This document shows, one piece after another, positions 34,968 to 43,745 of a stretch of 64,000 nt of DNA (the first letter of the stretch is position 1; every line of letters begins with the position of its first letter). The translations under genes were made by a program, and so were the position numbers. The stretch is from CTSoil-075 sp042610375 (lineage in GTDB: Bacteria; Bacillota; Negativicutes; DSM-13327), in the NCBI RefSeq assembly GCF_042610375.1, contig NZ_JBGJZL010000002.1:1-64000 (forward strand). The letters run 5' to 3'. The notes below the pieces were generated by a model that did not search any database, had not been told where the DNA came from, and worked only from the letters and a program-made list of their open reading frames with translations.

Positions 34968-35195
34968 GTGCTTGAATCGCTATCTCTAATTCATCTTCGA
35001 GTGGGACAAAAAGCACGTGTATTACGTTTACTACCAGTCGATGAAGGCCAATTACGTAAGTTAATCGTTTTTGGTATACTACCTGGGGTTGTAGTCGAAA
35101 TATTACAAAGATATCCTCTCTATGTATTAAAAGTGGGGTATACACAAATTGCCTTAGATGATGATATTGTAAAAAACATCATTGTCACAAAATGA
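34968..35195 (+). CDS. feoA: FeoA domain protein
   Basis: A 75-residue SH3-like FeoA protein, thought to bind FeoB and tune iron uptake. Recognisable pieces are LRVGQKARVLRL, RKLIVFGILPGVVVEI and QIALDDDIVKNI. Start is GTG, with a GAGGGGTTG stretch upstream. It lies 76 bases after feoB and is closed by a very strong bidirectional terminator. I find no clear Fur box upstream of feoB by eye. Confidence 0.88.
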   Translation: MLESLSLIHLRVGQKARVLRLLPVDEGQLRKLIVFGILPGVVVEILQRYPLYVLKVGYTQIALDDDIVKNIIVTK

Positions 35196-35264
35196 AAAAT
35201 ATATTATTTTAAAATTGATCTGGATAGTCCGATGCTTGATAGTTCTTGTTGATGATTTTGGGTT

Positions 35265-35310
35265 AAGTATAAGAAAAGACTTGGCTCATACCAAGTCTTT
35301 TCTTATACTT
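35265..35310. terminator. Bidirectional terminator, 20-base perfect stem
   Basis: A perfect inverted repeat with 20-base arms (35265-35284 and 35291-35310) and the loop CTCATA separates feoA from the convergent DUF1858 gene, and overlaps its stop codon. T-rich sequence on both strands fits termination in both directions. Its inner nine bases match the hairpin at 22140. Confidence 0.85.
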
Positions 35311-35527
35311 AGTCGCAGAAGCTGCAACCTTTTCCATCTATGACTTTGTTTAGGTCAATCATTAATGCATCAAGATCAATTCCATGGGCCGCTGCACCTT
35401 GCTCAATATTTTCAAAACGTGCAGCAGAGCAACCTAGACACCCCATGCCATAGTTGGTAAAAACATCAACAGTTTGTGGGTATACTTGTACAACTTCTAA
35501 AATACTCATTTTTGCAGTAATTAACAT
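35309..35527 (-). CDS. DUF1858 protein (hybrid cluster-associated redox disulfide type)
   Basis: A 72-residue protein with the DUF1858 pattern: VVQVYPQTVDVFTNYGMGCLGC followed by GAAAHGIDLDALM. The CLGC pair and a second C-terminal pair (CSFC) suggest a redox or metal-binding role; the function is not proven. The ATG at 35527 (minus strand) is chosen for the AGGAGG site eight bases upstream; the longer frame to 35611 has none. It is isolated, between the feoA terminator and the deacetylase. Confidence 0.85.
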   Translation of the reverse strand: MLITAKMSILEVVQVYPQTVDVFTNYGMGCLGCSAARFENIEQGAAAHGIDLDALMIDLNKVIDGKGCSFCD

Positions 35528-35673
35528 GATGGCAATCCTCCTAATTTTTATTAACCAAACATGACTTTCCAATATTATATCACAACAAGTTATCGATATA
35601 TGCGTATTCACCCCTAGTATTTTTTTGTAATGTAGGGTAAACTAATTTAGTGATGAATAAGAGGGGGCTTGAA

Positions 35674-36492
35674 ATGCTAAAAATGCGAAAGCAACAAGGA
35701 TATATACTACTCGGCATACTCATTATTTTTTTATTTATGGCAGGTTCTAAACTCGGTACTAGCTCTGTTATAGCGAGCCGGAATGAGAACAATCTTATTA
35801 ATCTTAAAGAGGTTCCTATCCTAAATTATCATAAAGTCGATGTATTAAATCATGCTTTATCTATTTCATCTCAAGAATTTGAAGAGCAGATGGAATATTT
35901 ATATAAAAATGGCTATACAGCTATTACACCTGATCAATTAATGTCCTATTTAAAATATGGAAAAGAATTACCAACAAAACCGATTCTGATTACTTTTGAT
36001 GATGGTTATCTTGATAATTATACGAATGCCTATCCTATTATGAAGAAATATGGTTTTACTGCAACTATATTTATAGTCACTAACCTGGTTGGTAGTGATC
36101 CAAGATTTATGACTTGGGATCAGGTTCGAGAAATGCAGCAAAATGGTATTGTTTTTGGATCTCACACAGTGAATCATCAATCGTTAACGGGTCTTAGTAA
36201 TGAACAGATTATGAATGAACTCACTCAATCGCGAGAAGAAATTGCTCGTCAGCTTGGTAAGTCACCTAAATATTTTGCATATCCAACTGGCACATACAAT
36301 CCTGAGATTGAAGAGATGGTCAGATCAGTCGGTTATAAGGCTGCGTTTACCATTAATTACGGTCAAGTAGGTGCTGATAGCGATTTATATGCCCTGGAAC
36401 GTATTCCTATTTTTAAGGGACAAAAAACTTTTCGTAGCTTTTTTATTCGATTGAATGGTGCGCCGATCTTAGAGGGACTTGGTATTTATTAA
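35674..36492 (+). CDS. Polysaccharide deacetylase (NodB family)
   Basis: A 272-residue secreted or membrane-anchored carbohydrate esterase 4. An N-terminal hydrophobic helix (about residues 10-28) anchors or exports it. The NodB motifs are present: TFDDGY with the metal Asp, SHTVNH with the two His, and FAYPTGTYN. Substrates in this family are N-acetylated sugars such as peptidoglycan or surface polysaccharide. ATG 35674 has the GAGGGGG site; in-frame starts at 35650 do not. It stands alone before a terminator and the mraZ operon. Confidence 0.9.
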   Translation: MLKMRKQQGYILLGILIIFLFMAGSKLGTSSVIASRNENNLINLKEVPILNYHKVDVLNHALSISSQEFEEQMEYLYKNGYTAITPDQLMSYLKYGKELPTKPILITFDDGYLDNYTNAYPIMKKYGFTATIFIVTNLVGSDPRFMTWDQVREMQQNGIVFGSHTVNHQSLTGLSNEQIMNELTQSREEIARQLGKSPKYFAYPTGTYNPEIEEMVRSVGYKAAFTINYGQVGADSDLYALERIPIFKGQKTFRSFFIRLNGAPILEGLGIY

Positions 36493-36503
36493 TTTTATAG
36501 TGT

Positions 36504-36549
36504 AAAAATGGACAAAAGGCCTAGTCAACAGGCCTTCTGTCCATTTTTT
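36504..36549 (+). terminator. Terminator before the mraZ operon
   Basis: AAAAATGGACA and AGGCC on the left arm pair with GGCCT and TGTCCATTTTT on the right, with a small mismatch in the stem and a loop containing AGTCAACA; a T-run ends it. It separates the deacetylase gene from the dcw cluster. Confidence 0.8.
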
Positions 36550-36612
36550 GTAAAAAAATAAGATTATTTCAAAAATAGAGAAGGATTTTTTTTCTCTGAA
36601 TCGAATAGTAAA

Positions 36613-36637
36613 AGTGGGTCATAGTGGAGCAAAGTGG
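36613..36637 (+). promoter_or_regulatory. MraZ-binding repeats upstream of mraZ
   Basis: AGTGG occurs three times at an exact 10-base period (36613, 36623, 36633; read AGTGGG, AGTGGA, AGTGGT). Known MraZ operators are TGGGN repeats with 5-base gaps, i.e. the same 10-base period, in front of mraZ. The array lies 31 bases before the mraZ start, so MraZ would bind its own leader or promoter region. Confidence 0.7.
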
Positions 36638-36667
36638 TGGATGTATAAATATGGTGGTGATAAGGCT

Positions 36668-37099
36668 ATGTTGATGGGGGAATATCTGCATAGTATTGAT
36701 GATAAAGGACGAATCATCTTGCCGGCTAAGTTTCGTGAGGAACTAGGAGCGAGTTTCGTTGTCACCAAAGGTCTTGATCATTGTCTATTTGTATATGATC
36801 AGAAAGAATGGGCTATTCTAGAAAGTAAGTTAAAACAATTACCCTTAGCAAAACCTGAGGCACGAGCTTTTATTCGATTCTTTTTTTCAGGTGGCGCTGA
36901 ACTTGCATGTGATAAACAAGGAAGAGTCGTATTACCTAGTAATCTGAGAGAATACGCTCATATCGATAAAGATGTAGTGATTGTTGGTGTATCAAATCGT
37001 GTTGAAATATGGAATAAAGAAACTTGGGATAAGTATAACGAACAGATTGGCCCTACAGTGGCTCAAATTGCTGAGAATTTAGTGGATTTAGGAATATAA
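36668..37099 (+). CDS. mraZ: Transcriptional regulator MraZ
   Basis: A 143-residue AbrB-fold regulator that represses its own dcw operon. The first half reads MGEYLHSIDDKGRIILPAKFREELG and the second repeat DKQGRVVLPSNLREYA, the two DNA-binding modules, each with the DxKGR-type turn. ATG 36668 is chosen because MLMGEY is the family start and gives the standard 143 residues; the frame is open to a GTG at 36614 that lies within the MraZ boxes. rsmH follows after 50 bases. Confidence 0.93.
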   Translation: MLMGEYLHSIDDKGRIILPAKFREELGASFVVTKGLDHCLFVYDQKEWAILESKLKQLPLAKPEARAFIRFFFSGGAELACDKQGRVVLPSNLREYAHIDKDVVIVGVSNRVEIWNKETWDKYNEQIGPTVAQIAENLVDLGI

Positions 37100-37149
37100 A
37101 GACTGTATATAAGATAAATATATAGTGTTGATAAAGGTGGTAAACTACG

Positions 37150-38088
37150 GTGGAATTTCATCATGTTAGTGTATTGTTAGAAGAAAGTGTATCTGCATTA
37201 GTAACGAATCCTGAAGGGGTTTATGTCGATTGTACCTTAGGTGGTAGCGGCCATGCTGCTAAGATTGTGAGCCAATTAAACTCTTTAGGTCGATTTATCG
37301 GGATTGATCAAGATCCAGCTGCCATTGAAACCGGAAAAAAAAGATTGGCTAATGCAAGTTGTCAAGTGGATATTGTACAAAGTAATTTTGAAAATATTGG
37401 TCGTGTTTTAGATGAGTTGCAGATTAATCAAGTAGATGGCATATTGTTTGATTTAGGAGTCTCATCCCATCAACTTGATATTGCTGAAAGAGGGTTCTCT
37501 TATATGCAAGATGCTCCGCTGGATATGCGTATGAACCCGACTGCAAAGTTCTCAGCATATGATGTTGTAAATCATTACTCTGAAGAGCAGTTAGCACAAA
37601 TTATTATAGACTATGGCGAAGATCGTTGGGCAAAAAGAATTGCTAAATTTATTGTTGAAGGACGTATGAATCAGCCAATCGAGACAACAGGTGAATTGGT
37701 CACAGTGATAAAAAAGGCCATTCCCGCTGCAGCAAGACGTGATGGTCCCCATCCGGCGAAAAGAACTTTCCAAGCGATACGCATTGAGGTAAATAATGAA
37801 CTAGGGATTTTAAAAGAAGCATTTACGACTTCGATTGAAAGATTGGCAATTGGTGGGCGATTGTGTATTATTACCTTTCATTCCTTGGAAGATCGTATTG
37901 CAAAACAAACACTGCAACAAATGGCAAAAGGATGTATTTGCCCAGTATCTTTACCTATATGTATGTGTAATCATAAACCGCAAATTAAAGTATTAGGTAA
38001 ACCTAGAGTTCCATCAGCAATTGAGCTAGAAGAAAATCCTCGCGCACGAAGTGCTAAGTTGCGGGTTGCTGAAAAAATAGTTCAATAA
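37150..38088 (+). CDS. rsmH: 16S rRNA (cytosine1402-N4)-methyltransferase
   Basis: A 312-residue SAM-dependent methyltransferase (MraW) that modifies C1402 in the ribosomal P site. It starts with the usual FHHVSVLLEE; the SAM motif DCTLGGSGHA, the catalytic region LFDLGVSSHQLD, PLDMRM and the late ITFHSLEDR are all seen. Start is GTG after AAAGGTGG. It sits between mraZ and ftsL as in nearly all dcw clusters. Confidence 0.96.
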   Translation: MEFHHVSVLLEESVSALVTNPEGVYVDCTLGGSGHAAKIVSQLNSLGRFIGIDQDPAAIETGKKRLANASCQVDIVQSNFENIGRVLDELQINQVDGILFDLGVSSHQLDIAERGFSYMQDAPLDMRMNPTAKFSAYDVVNHYSEEQLAQIIIDYGEDRWAKRIAKFIVEGRMNQPIETTGELVTVIKKAIPAAARRDGPHPAKRTFQAIRIEVNNELGILKEAFTTSIERLAIGGRLCIITFHSLEDRIAKQTLQQMAKGCICPVSLPICMCNHKPQIKVLGKPRVPSAIELEENPRARSAKLRVAEKIVQ

Positions 38089-38142
38089 TAAGTCGTGTAA
38101 TATCATAAAAATTTGGTCTAATTTTCAAGGAGGGGAGTATAT

Positions 38143-38574
38143 ATGTTAGTAAATCGAAAACAACAAAGTAATATTTATGAGCAACACGAAATCCCACCTG
38201 TTAGAAGGTCTTTGCCAAAACTTGATATTGCGCTACGCGCTAAGTGTTTAGCAACCGTTATGTTACTATTTGCAATTGCGATGGTTTCAACTGTACGCAG
38301 TGAAGCAATTGTTAGAAATGGTTATGATTTAGTACAGATGAAGTCGCAAGTCGTTAGTTTACAACGGGAGAATGAGCTATTAAGCCTTGATATTGCGAAA
38401 TTAAAATCACCACAGCGCATTCAATCCATTGCGACAACTGAACTAGGTATGGTTGTACCCAAAGATGTATATTGTGCAGCGAATATTCCACAGAATGCCC
38501 CAACTAATACGGAGAAAGAAAAAGGTTTGGTTAGTCAAGTGGTCAATACTTTGAAGTCCAATAAAGGACTATAA
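38143..38574 (+). CDS. ftsL: Cell division protein FtsL
   Basis: A 143-residue bitopic protein: basic cytoplasmic tail of about 35 residues, one transmembrane helix (about 36-55), then a short periplasmic coiled coil (about 65-95) with SQVVSLQRENELLSLDIAKL. FtsL joins FtsB/DivIC and FtsQ to activate septal synthesis. Sequence is poorly conserved in the family, so the call depends on layout and position between rsmH and the class B PBP. A strong AAGGAGGGG site precedes the ATG. Confidence 0.85.
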   Translation: MLVNRKQQSNIYEQHEIPPVRRSLPKLDIALRAKCLATVMLLFAIAMVSTVRSEAIVRNGYDLVQMKSQVVSLQRENELLSLDIAKLKSPQRIQSIATTELGMVVPKDVYCAANIPQNAPTNTEKEKGLVSQVVNTLKSNKGL

Positions 38575-38598
38575 CTTCAACGGTAGGAGGAGAGGCTG

Positions 38599-40686
38599 TT
38601 GGCTTTATCCACACATGTTACCATTCGAAAACGGGTAACTTGTCTTTTCCTATTTATTGCAGTCATCATGGTAGCACTTGGTTTTCGTCTCATGTACCTT
38701 CAATTTTTTAAAAGTAATTGGTTAACTGAAAATGCCCTTGATCAGCGAATTCGAGATATTCCTGTAGAGTCAAAGCGGGGGACAATTTTTGATCGTAACG
38801 GTAGAGAACTCGGTGTAAGCATTAGTACGGAGTCTGTATATGCTATACCAGCTGAAATATTAGACGTAGATGAAACGGCAGCCAAGTTGGCTGCTATTTT
38901 GGCGTTAGATAGGGATAAACTATCTGAAAAATTAAGAAAACGTCAGGCTTTTACATGGATAAAACGTAAAGTGGATAATAATATGGCAAAGGATGTAAAA
39001 AGTCTGAACTTATCAGGGATTGGTCTGACTCAAGAAAGTCGGCGTTATTATCCTCAAGAAAATTTAGCATCTCATATATTAGGGTTTACGGGTATTGACA
39101 GCCAAGGGCTTGATGGCGTAGAGTTAACTTTTGATCATTATTTGAAAGGTCGTAGTGGTAGTATTGTCATTGAATATGATGCTCGAGGGCGAGAAATACC
39201 TTATGCATCCCATCGCTTTATTAAACCGATTGATGGGTATAATGTTTATTTAACAATTGACATCGTGATTCAACAAATTATTGAACGTCAGCTCGAACGA
39301 GTCATGCAAGAAACTGGTGCAAAGGCTGCTACCATCATCGCAATGGAACCTCATACTGGTGAAATATTGGCACTTGCAAATCGCCCTGATTATAATCCAA
39401 ATCGGTTTGCCGAATATGCACCCAAATTATGGCGTAATATTGCTGTAGCTAATACATATGAACCTGGCTCAACCTTTAAAATTATTACAACAACAGCAGC
39501 TCTTGGGGAAAAGGTAGTGAGTTTGACCGATCGTTTTTTTGATCCTGGTTCCGTAGAAGTACAGGGACGTCATATCCATTGCTGGAAAGCTGGCGGACAT
39601 GGCAGTGAAAGCTTTCAAGAGGTTGTAGAAAACTCATGTAATGTCGGTTTTGTTAATGTTGGTCTTAAACTCGGGAGTGATTCCTTCTATAAGTATTTAG
39701 ATGCTTTTGGTTTAGGGCAACTGACAAATGTTGATCTAGCAGGTGAAGCAAAAGGAATTGTAATTGAAAAATCAAAGGTAAAACCTCTTGATATTGCAAC
39801 AATGTCGATGGGACAGAGTATTGCTGTTACTCCTATGCAGTTAGCAACGGCAGTTGCAGCAGTTGCTAATGATGGTCAACGCCTAAGACCGCAAATTGTC
39901 AGAGAAGTAAGAGAGCAGACTGGAGAAGTCATCCGTGGTTTTCAACCTGATATTGTCACGCAAGTTGTTGATCCACAAACTGCCCAAGAAGTAAAAAAAG
40001 TATTAGAAAGTGTCGTTGAAAATGGTACCGGTAAAAGTGCATATCTTGATGGGTTTCGTATTGGAGGTAAGACTGGCACCGCGCAAAAAGTAGGATCTGG
40101 TGGTTATATGGCAGGCAAATATATAGCATCCTTTGCCGGCTTTACACCAGCAGATGATCCCAAAATTGTTATGTTAGTGGTTATCGATGAACCTGTTGGT
40201 TTATACTATGGTGGACAGATTGCTGCTCCTGCTTTTGCTGCTGTCATGAAAGATATCTTACAATATCTTAAAATTATGCCAGGTGATTTGAAAAAAACTG
40301 CTAGTGATAAGCAAGAAACTCACATCATAGTACCAAGTGTTATTAATTTATTGACTTCTGAGGCACAGCAAGAACTACATAAGGTCGGTTTGCAGGGGAG
40401 AATCGAAGAAATGGGTGATCGTATCGTTGATCAAATTCCTAAACCAGGCAGTCGTGTTCCTAAAGATTCAAGTGTACTGTTGTATACCATGACACCACGT
40501 TATGGAGTCGATGAAATTACTGTGCCTGATTGTGGGGGACGATCATTACGAGAAGTCATTGATTTACTGGCAGAAACAGGTTTGAGTGTTAAACCAGAAG
40601 GAATGGGTTTAAAAAGCTTCAAACAACAGCCATTACCAGGTGAAAAAGTACCTCCTGGAACAATTGTTACTGTATTTTTTGATTAA
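38599..40686 (+). CDS. spoVD: Class B penicillin-binding protein, SpoVD/FtsI type
   Basis: A 695-residue transpeptidase: N-terminal membrane helix (about 15-33), pedestal domain, transpeptidase domain with S291-T-F-K, SCN (about 350) and KTGTAQ (about 495), and two C-terminal PASTA domains (about 577-635 and 640-695). B. subtilis has both PbpB (division) and SpoVD (spore cortex) here; this cluster has a single gene, so it may serve division, with SpoVE, and sporulation. Start is TTG after AGGAGGAG. A T-rich hairpin follows. Confidence 0.9.
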   Translation: MALSTHVTIRKRVTCLFLFIAVIMVALGFRLMYLQFFKSNWLTENALDQRIRDIPVESKRGTIFDRNGRELGVSISTESVYAIPAEILDVDETAAKLAAILALDRDKLSEKLRKRQAFTWIKRKVDNNMAKDVKSLNLSGIGLTQESRRYYPQENLASHILGFTGIDSQGLDGVELTFDHYLKGRSGSIVIEYDARGREIPYASHRFIKPIDGYNVYLTIDIVIQQIIERQLERVMQETGAKAATIIAMEPHTGEILALANRPDYNPNRFAEYAPKLWRNIAVANTYEPGSTFKIITTTAALGEKVVSLTDRFFDPGSVEVQGRHIHCWKAGGHGSESFQEVVENSCNVGFVNVGLKLGSDSFYKYLDAFGLGQLTNVDLAGEAKGIVIEKSKVKPLDIATMSMGQSIAVTPMQLATAVAAVANDGQRLRPQIVREVREQTGEVIRGFQPDIVTQVVDPQTAQEVKKVLESVVENGTGKSAYLDGFRIGGKTGTAQKVGSGGYMAGKYIASFAGFTPADDPKIVMLVVIDEPVGLYYGGQIAAPAFAAVMKDILQYLKIMPGDLKKTASDKQETHIIVPSVINLLTSEAQQELHKVGLQGRIEEMGDRIVDQIPKPGSRVPKDSSVLLYTMTPRYGVDEITVPDCGGRSLREVIDLLAETGLSVKPEGMGLKSFKQQPLPGEKVPPGTIVTVFFD

Positions 40687-40706
40687 AAGATCAAAATCAT
40701 AGGACT

Positions 40707-40741
40707 TTTTTAATTTGATCAATCACTTATCAAATTAAAAA
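40707..40741. terminator. Inverted repeat after spoVD
   Basis: TTTTTAATTTGAT and its perfect complement ATCAAATTAAAAA form a 13-base AT-rich stem around a nine-base loop. It sits in the 190-base gap between spoVD and murE, the largest gap within the wall-precursor block, so murE may start a new transcript. Confidence 0.55.
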
Positions 40742-40876
40742 TAAGATTGATAGACATAAATTATAAATTATGGAATTAATCAATATAGCAATACGTTCTT
40801 TATTGTGATAAAATTGGTAATTACAGTAATAATAATAAAATGAGTCATAATCGTTGAGATATAGGAGGAATTTGAC

Positions 40877-42373
40877 ATGGCAAAAGCATTAAGAGACTTA
40901 GTCGCTTTATTACCTGATGCAAAAATTCAAGGGGAAGCAGATCTTTTGATTGAGGCATTGGCTCATGACTCAAGAAAAGTTGTACCAGGAACTTTATTTG
41001 TATGCTTAACAGGTTTCAAAACAGATGGTCACCAACACATTGCAGAGGCCTATGCACAAGGTGCAACTGCAGTACTTGTAGAAAAAGAGGTTGATCATAT
41101 TCCAGAGAATTTGACAGTCATTACAGTTGCTGATACAAAGAAGGCGATCAGAATGATGACTCCCCATTTTTTTGGGTATCCTAGTCGTAAGTTGCGTATG
41201 ATAGGAGTGACTGGTACAAATGGTAAAACGACAACGACCTATTTGCTGAAAAGTATTTTACAAGAAGCAGGATTTAAGGTCGGAGTGATCGGAACCATTC
41301 AAAATAGTATTGGTGAACGTATTGTTCCGAGTAAGAATACGACACCAGATGTGATTGATTTACAAAATCTTTTAACTGAAATGGTAGAAAATCAAGTCGA
41401 TTATGTTGTCATGGAAGTATCATCTCATGCTTTAGAGCTTGAACGAGTCGCTGGTTGTGAGTTTGATGTTGGTATTTTTACGAATTTAACTCGTGATCAT
41501 TTAGACTTTCATGTGACATTTGAGAATTATCTATCTGCAAAGGCAAAATTATTTCAGTCTCTTAGTGGCGAAGAAAATTATAAAAAGGGAAAAACTGCTA
41601 TCATTAATGTAGATGATGAAGCTGCTGCTACTATTCTGCAACGCACCCAATGCAATACGATAACGTATGGGATCCATGCTGATGCTAATCTAAAAGCAGA
41701 TCATGTCAATATACAGTCAACTGGAGCGCAGTTTGATATTAAGAGCAGCTCTTTTGGTCTCATGCCATTGGATCTTAAGATTACGGGGTTATTTAATGTC
41801 TACAATGTATTGGCAGCTGTTGGTGCAGCTTTCGCTGAGGGGATCGATCATCAGGTTATTAAAAAAACTCTTGAAAAGTTCCAAAGCGTCCCAGGACGTT
41901 TTGAACTTGTTCAGGTTGGCCAATCCTTTAGTGTGATTGTTGACTATGCACACACGCCTGATGGATTAGAAAATATTCTAAGAACTGCAAAACAGATCGC
42001 TAAGAAAAAAATTATTGTAGTATTTGGTTGTGGCGGTGATCGTGATCGAACGAAACGACCTATTATGGGCAAAATTGCTGCTGAGTATGGTGATATTGTC
42101 ATTGCTACATCTGATAATCCTCGGAGTGAAGATCCCGATCTTATTCTGAATGAAATTGAGATTGGCATAAAAACTGGACTCACTGGGGGAAAAATCTATG
42201 AGAAAATTACTGATCGTCGTCAAGCTATTGAGCGAGCCTTACATATGGCTGAGATTGATGATATTGTAATCATTGCTGGTAAAGGGCATGAAGATTATCA
42301 AATTCTTAAAGATCGCACGATTTCCTTTGATGATAAAGAAGTGGCTAGGGAAATCATCAAGGAGATGATATAA
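40877..42373 (+). CDS. murE: UDP-MurNAc-tripeptide synthetase MurE (meso-DAP)
   Basis: A 498-residue Mur ligase adding the third residue to UDP-MurNAc-L-Ala-D-Glu. The ATP loop is TGTNGKTTTTYLL (about residue 112); SNPR-type specificity motif reads DNPRSEDP, as in enzymes that add meso-diaminopimelate rather than lysine. An AGGAGGA site precedes the ATG. Its stop overlaps the murF ATG by one base. This fits an mDAP wall of Negativicutes and Bacillus type. Confidence 0.96.
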   Translation: MAKALRDLVALLPDAKIQGEADLLIEALAHDSRKVVPGTLFVCLTGFKTDGHQHIAEAYAQGATAVLVEKEVDHIPENLTVITVADTKKAIRMMTPHFFGYPSRKLRMIGVTGTNGKTTTTYLLKSILQEAGFKVGVIGTIQNSIGERIVPSKNTTPDVIDLQNLLTEMVENQVDYVVMEVSSHALELERVAGCEFDVGIFTNLTRDHLDFHVTFENYLSAKAKLFQSLSGEENYKKGKTAIINVDDEAAATILQRTQCNTITYGIHADANLKADHVNIQSTGAQFDIKSSSFGLMPLDLKITGLFNVYNVLAAVGAAFAEGIDHQVIKKTLEKFQSVPGRFELVQVGQSFSVIVDYAHTPDGLENILRTAKQIAKKKIIVVFGCGGDRDRTKRPIMGKIAAEYGDIVIATSDNPRSEDPDLILNEIEIGIKTGLTGGKIYEKITDRRQAIERALHMAEIDDIVIIAGKGHEDYQILKDRTISFDDKEVAREIIKEMI

Positions 42374-43728
42374 TGGCAAGGTTTACAATTCATGAAGTTT
42401 GCTTGGCCACCAAGGGTGTAGCCAGTGGAACTGTTCATGATGTTTTTACGCGAATTTCGACTGATACACGCGATGTTAAGCCCGGTGATTTATTCATTCC
42501 CTTGGTTGGTGAAACCTTTGATGGTCATGATTTTATTGAACAAGCAGTCAAAAATGGGGCTATCGGTGTTATTACGAGTCGTCCAAATCAAAAAAATCCA
42601 TCTAATATCAGTGTGATCTTAGTTGATGATACACTTACGGCTTTACAAGATTTAGCGCGTTTTCATCGACAACGGTTTAGCATACCTATTGTTGCGATTA
42701 CAGGGTCTAATGGTAAAACTACAACCAAAGATATGACCGCAGCCATTCTAAGTAGCCGGTTTAAGGTTTTAAAGACAAAAGCCAATTATAATAATGAAAT
42801 TGGATTACCTTTAACTCTTTTAGAATTGACAGATGAACATGAAGTTGCAGTTGTGGAGATGGGGATGAGAGGCAAGGGACAAATTAGCCAATTAGCGCAT
42901 ATTGCTCTACCAACGATCGCTGTCATTACAAATGTTGGTGAGACCCATATTGAATTACTTGGTTCAATCGAGGCCATTGCTTCAGCTAAAGCTGAACTAT
43001 TAGAAGTTATTCCTGAAAATGGTTTAACCATATTAAATGGGGATGATGACTATGTGAAGGCGATGGCGATGCACGTAACGAGTCGACTTTCTTTATTTGG
43101 TTTGGAATGTGGAGAGATAAGAGGAGATAAAATTCATGCTGATATTTCCAGCATGAATTTTGAATGTCATTCGATTCAAGGCGTTTTTTCTGTGCATCTT
43201 CCTACTGTTGGCAGGCATAATATATATAATGCCTTGGCTGCCATTGCTGTTGGCTTGGAAGTCGGTTTGAATTTTGAAGAAATTTGTGCGGGCTTAAGTC
43301 AGTTTAATGCCAGTCCCATGAGGCTACATATTGAAAAAATTGGTGATTATACTGTGATCAATGATGCTTATAATGCCAGTCCTATGTCAATGTTAGCTGC
43401 GATAAATACTCTCGGGGAAATTGCTATAAACAGAAAAGTAGCTGTATTGGGTGATATGTTAGAACTTGGTCATATTGGTGTGGAAGCTCACCGGCAGATT
43501 GGAGAAAAATTAGCACAATGTCATATTGATATTGTGGTCACTGTCGGTACATTAGCAAGTCATATTGCTCAGTCTGCTAAGGAACATGGGCTAGCAATGA
43601 GCATTGCTTGTCATAGCCATGATGAAGCGCAGGAAAGATTAAAAAAAATCATTCAACCTGGTGATACTATTTTGATTAAAGGATCACGAGGAATGAAAAT
43701 GGAGAATATCATTACAATGTTTCGTTAA
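42373..43728 (+). CDS. murF: UDP-MurNAc-pentapeptide synthetase MurF
   Basis: A 451-residue ligase that adds D-Ala-D-Ala to the tripeptide precursor. Motifs are ITGSNGKTTTKDM (about residue 114), NYNNEIGLPLTLL, and the C-terminal INDAYNASPMSM segment. It is translationally coupled to murE and shares its substrate chain with ddl at 51.2 kb. mraY follows after 17 bases. Confidence 0.96.
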   Translation: MARFTIHEVCLATKGVASGTVHDVFTRISTDTRDVKPGDLFIPLVGETFDGHDFIEQAVKNGAIGVITSRPNQKNPSNISVILVDDTLTALQDLARFHRQRFSIPIVAITGSNGKTTTKDMTAAILSSRFKVLKTKANYNNEIGLPLTLLELTDEHEVAVVEMGMRGKGQISQLAHIALPTIAVITNVGETHIELLGSIEAIASAKAELLEVIPENGLTILNGDDDYVKAMAMHVTSRLSLFGLECGEIRGDKIHADISSMNFECHSIQGVFSVHLPTVGRHNIYNALAAIAVGLEVGLNFEEICAGLSQFNASPMRLHIEKIGDYTVINDAYNASPMSMLAAINTLGEIAINRKVAVLGDMLELGHIGVEAHRQIGEKLAQCHIDIVVTVGTLASHIAQSAKEHGLAMSIACHSHDEAQERLKKIIQPGDTILIKGSRGMKMENIITMFR

Positions 43729-43745
43729 AAATTTGGGAGGTAATT

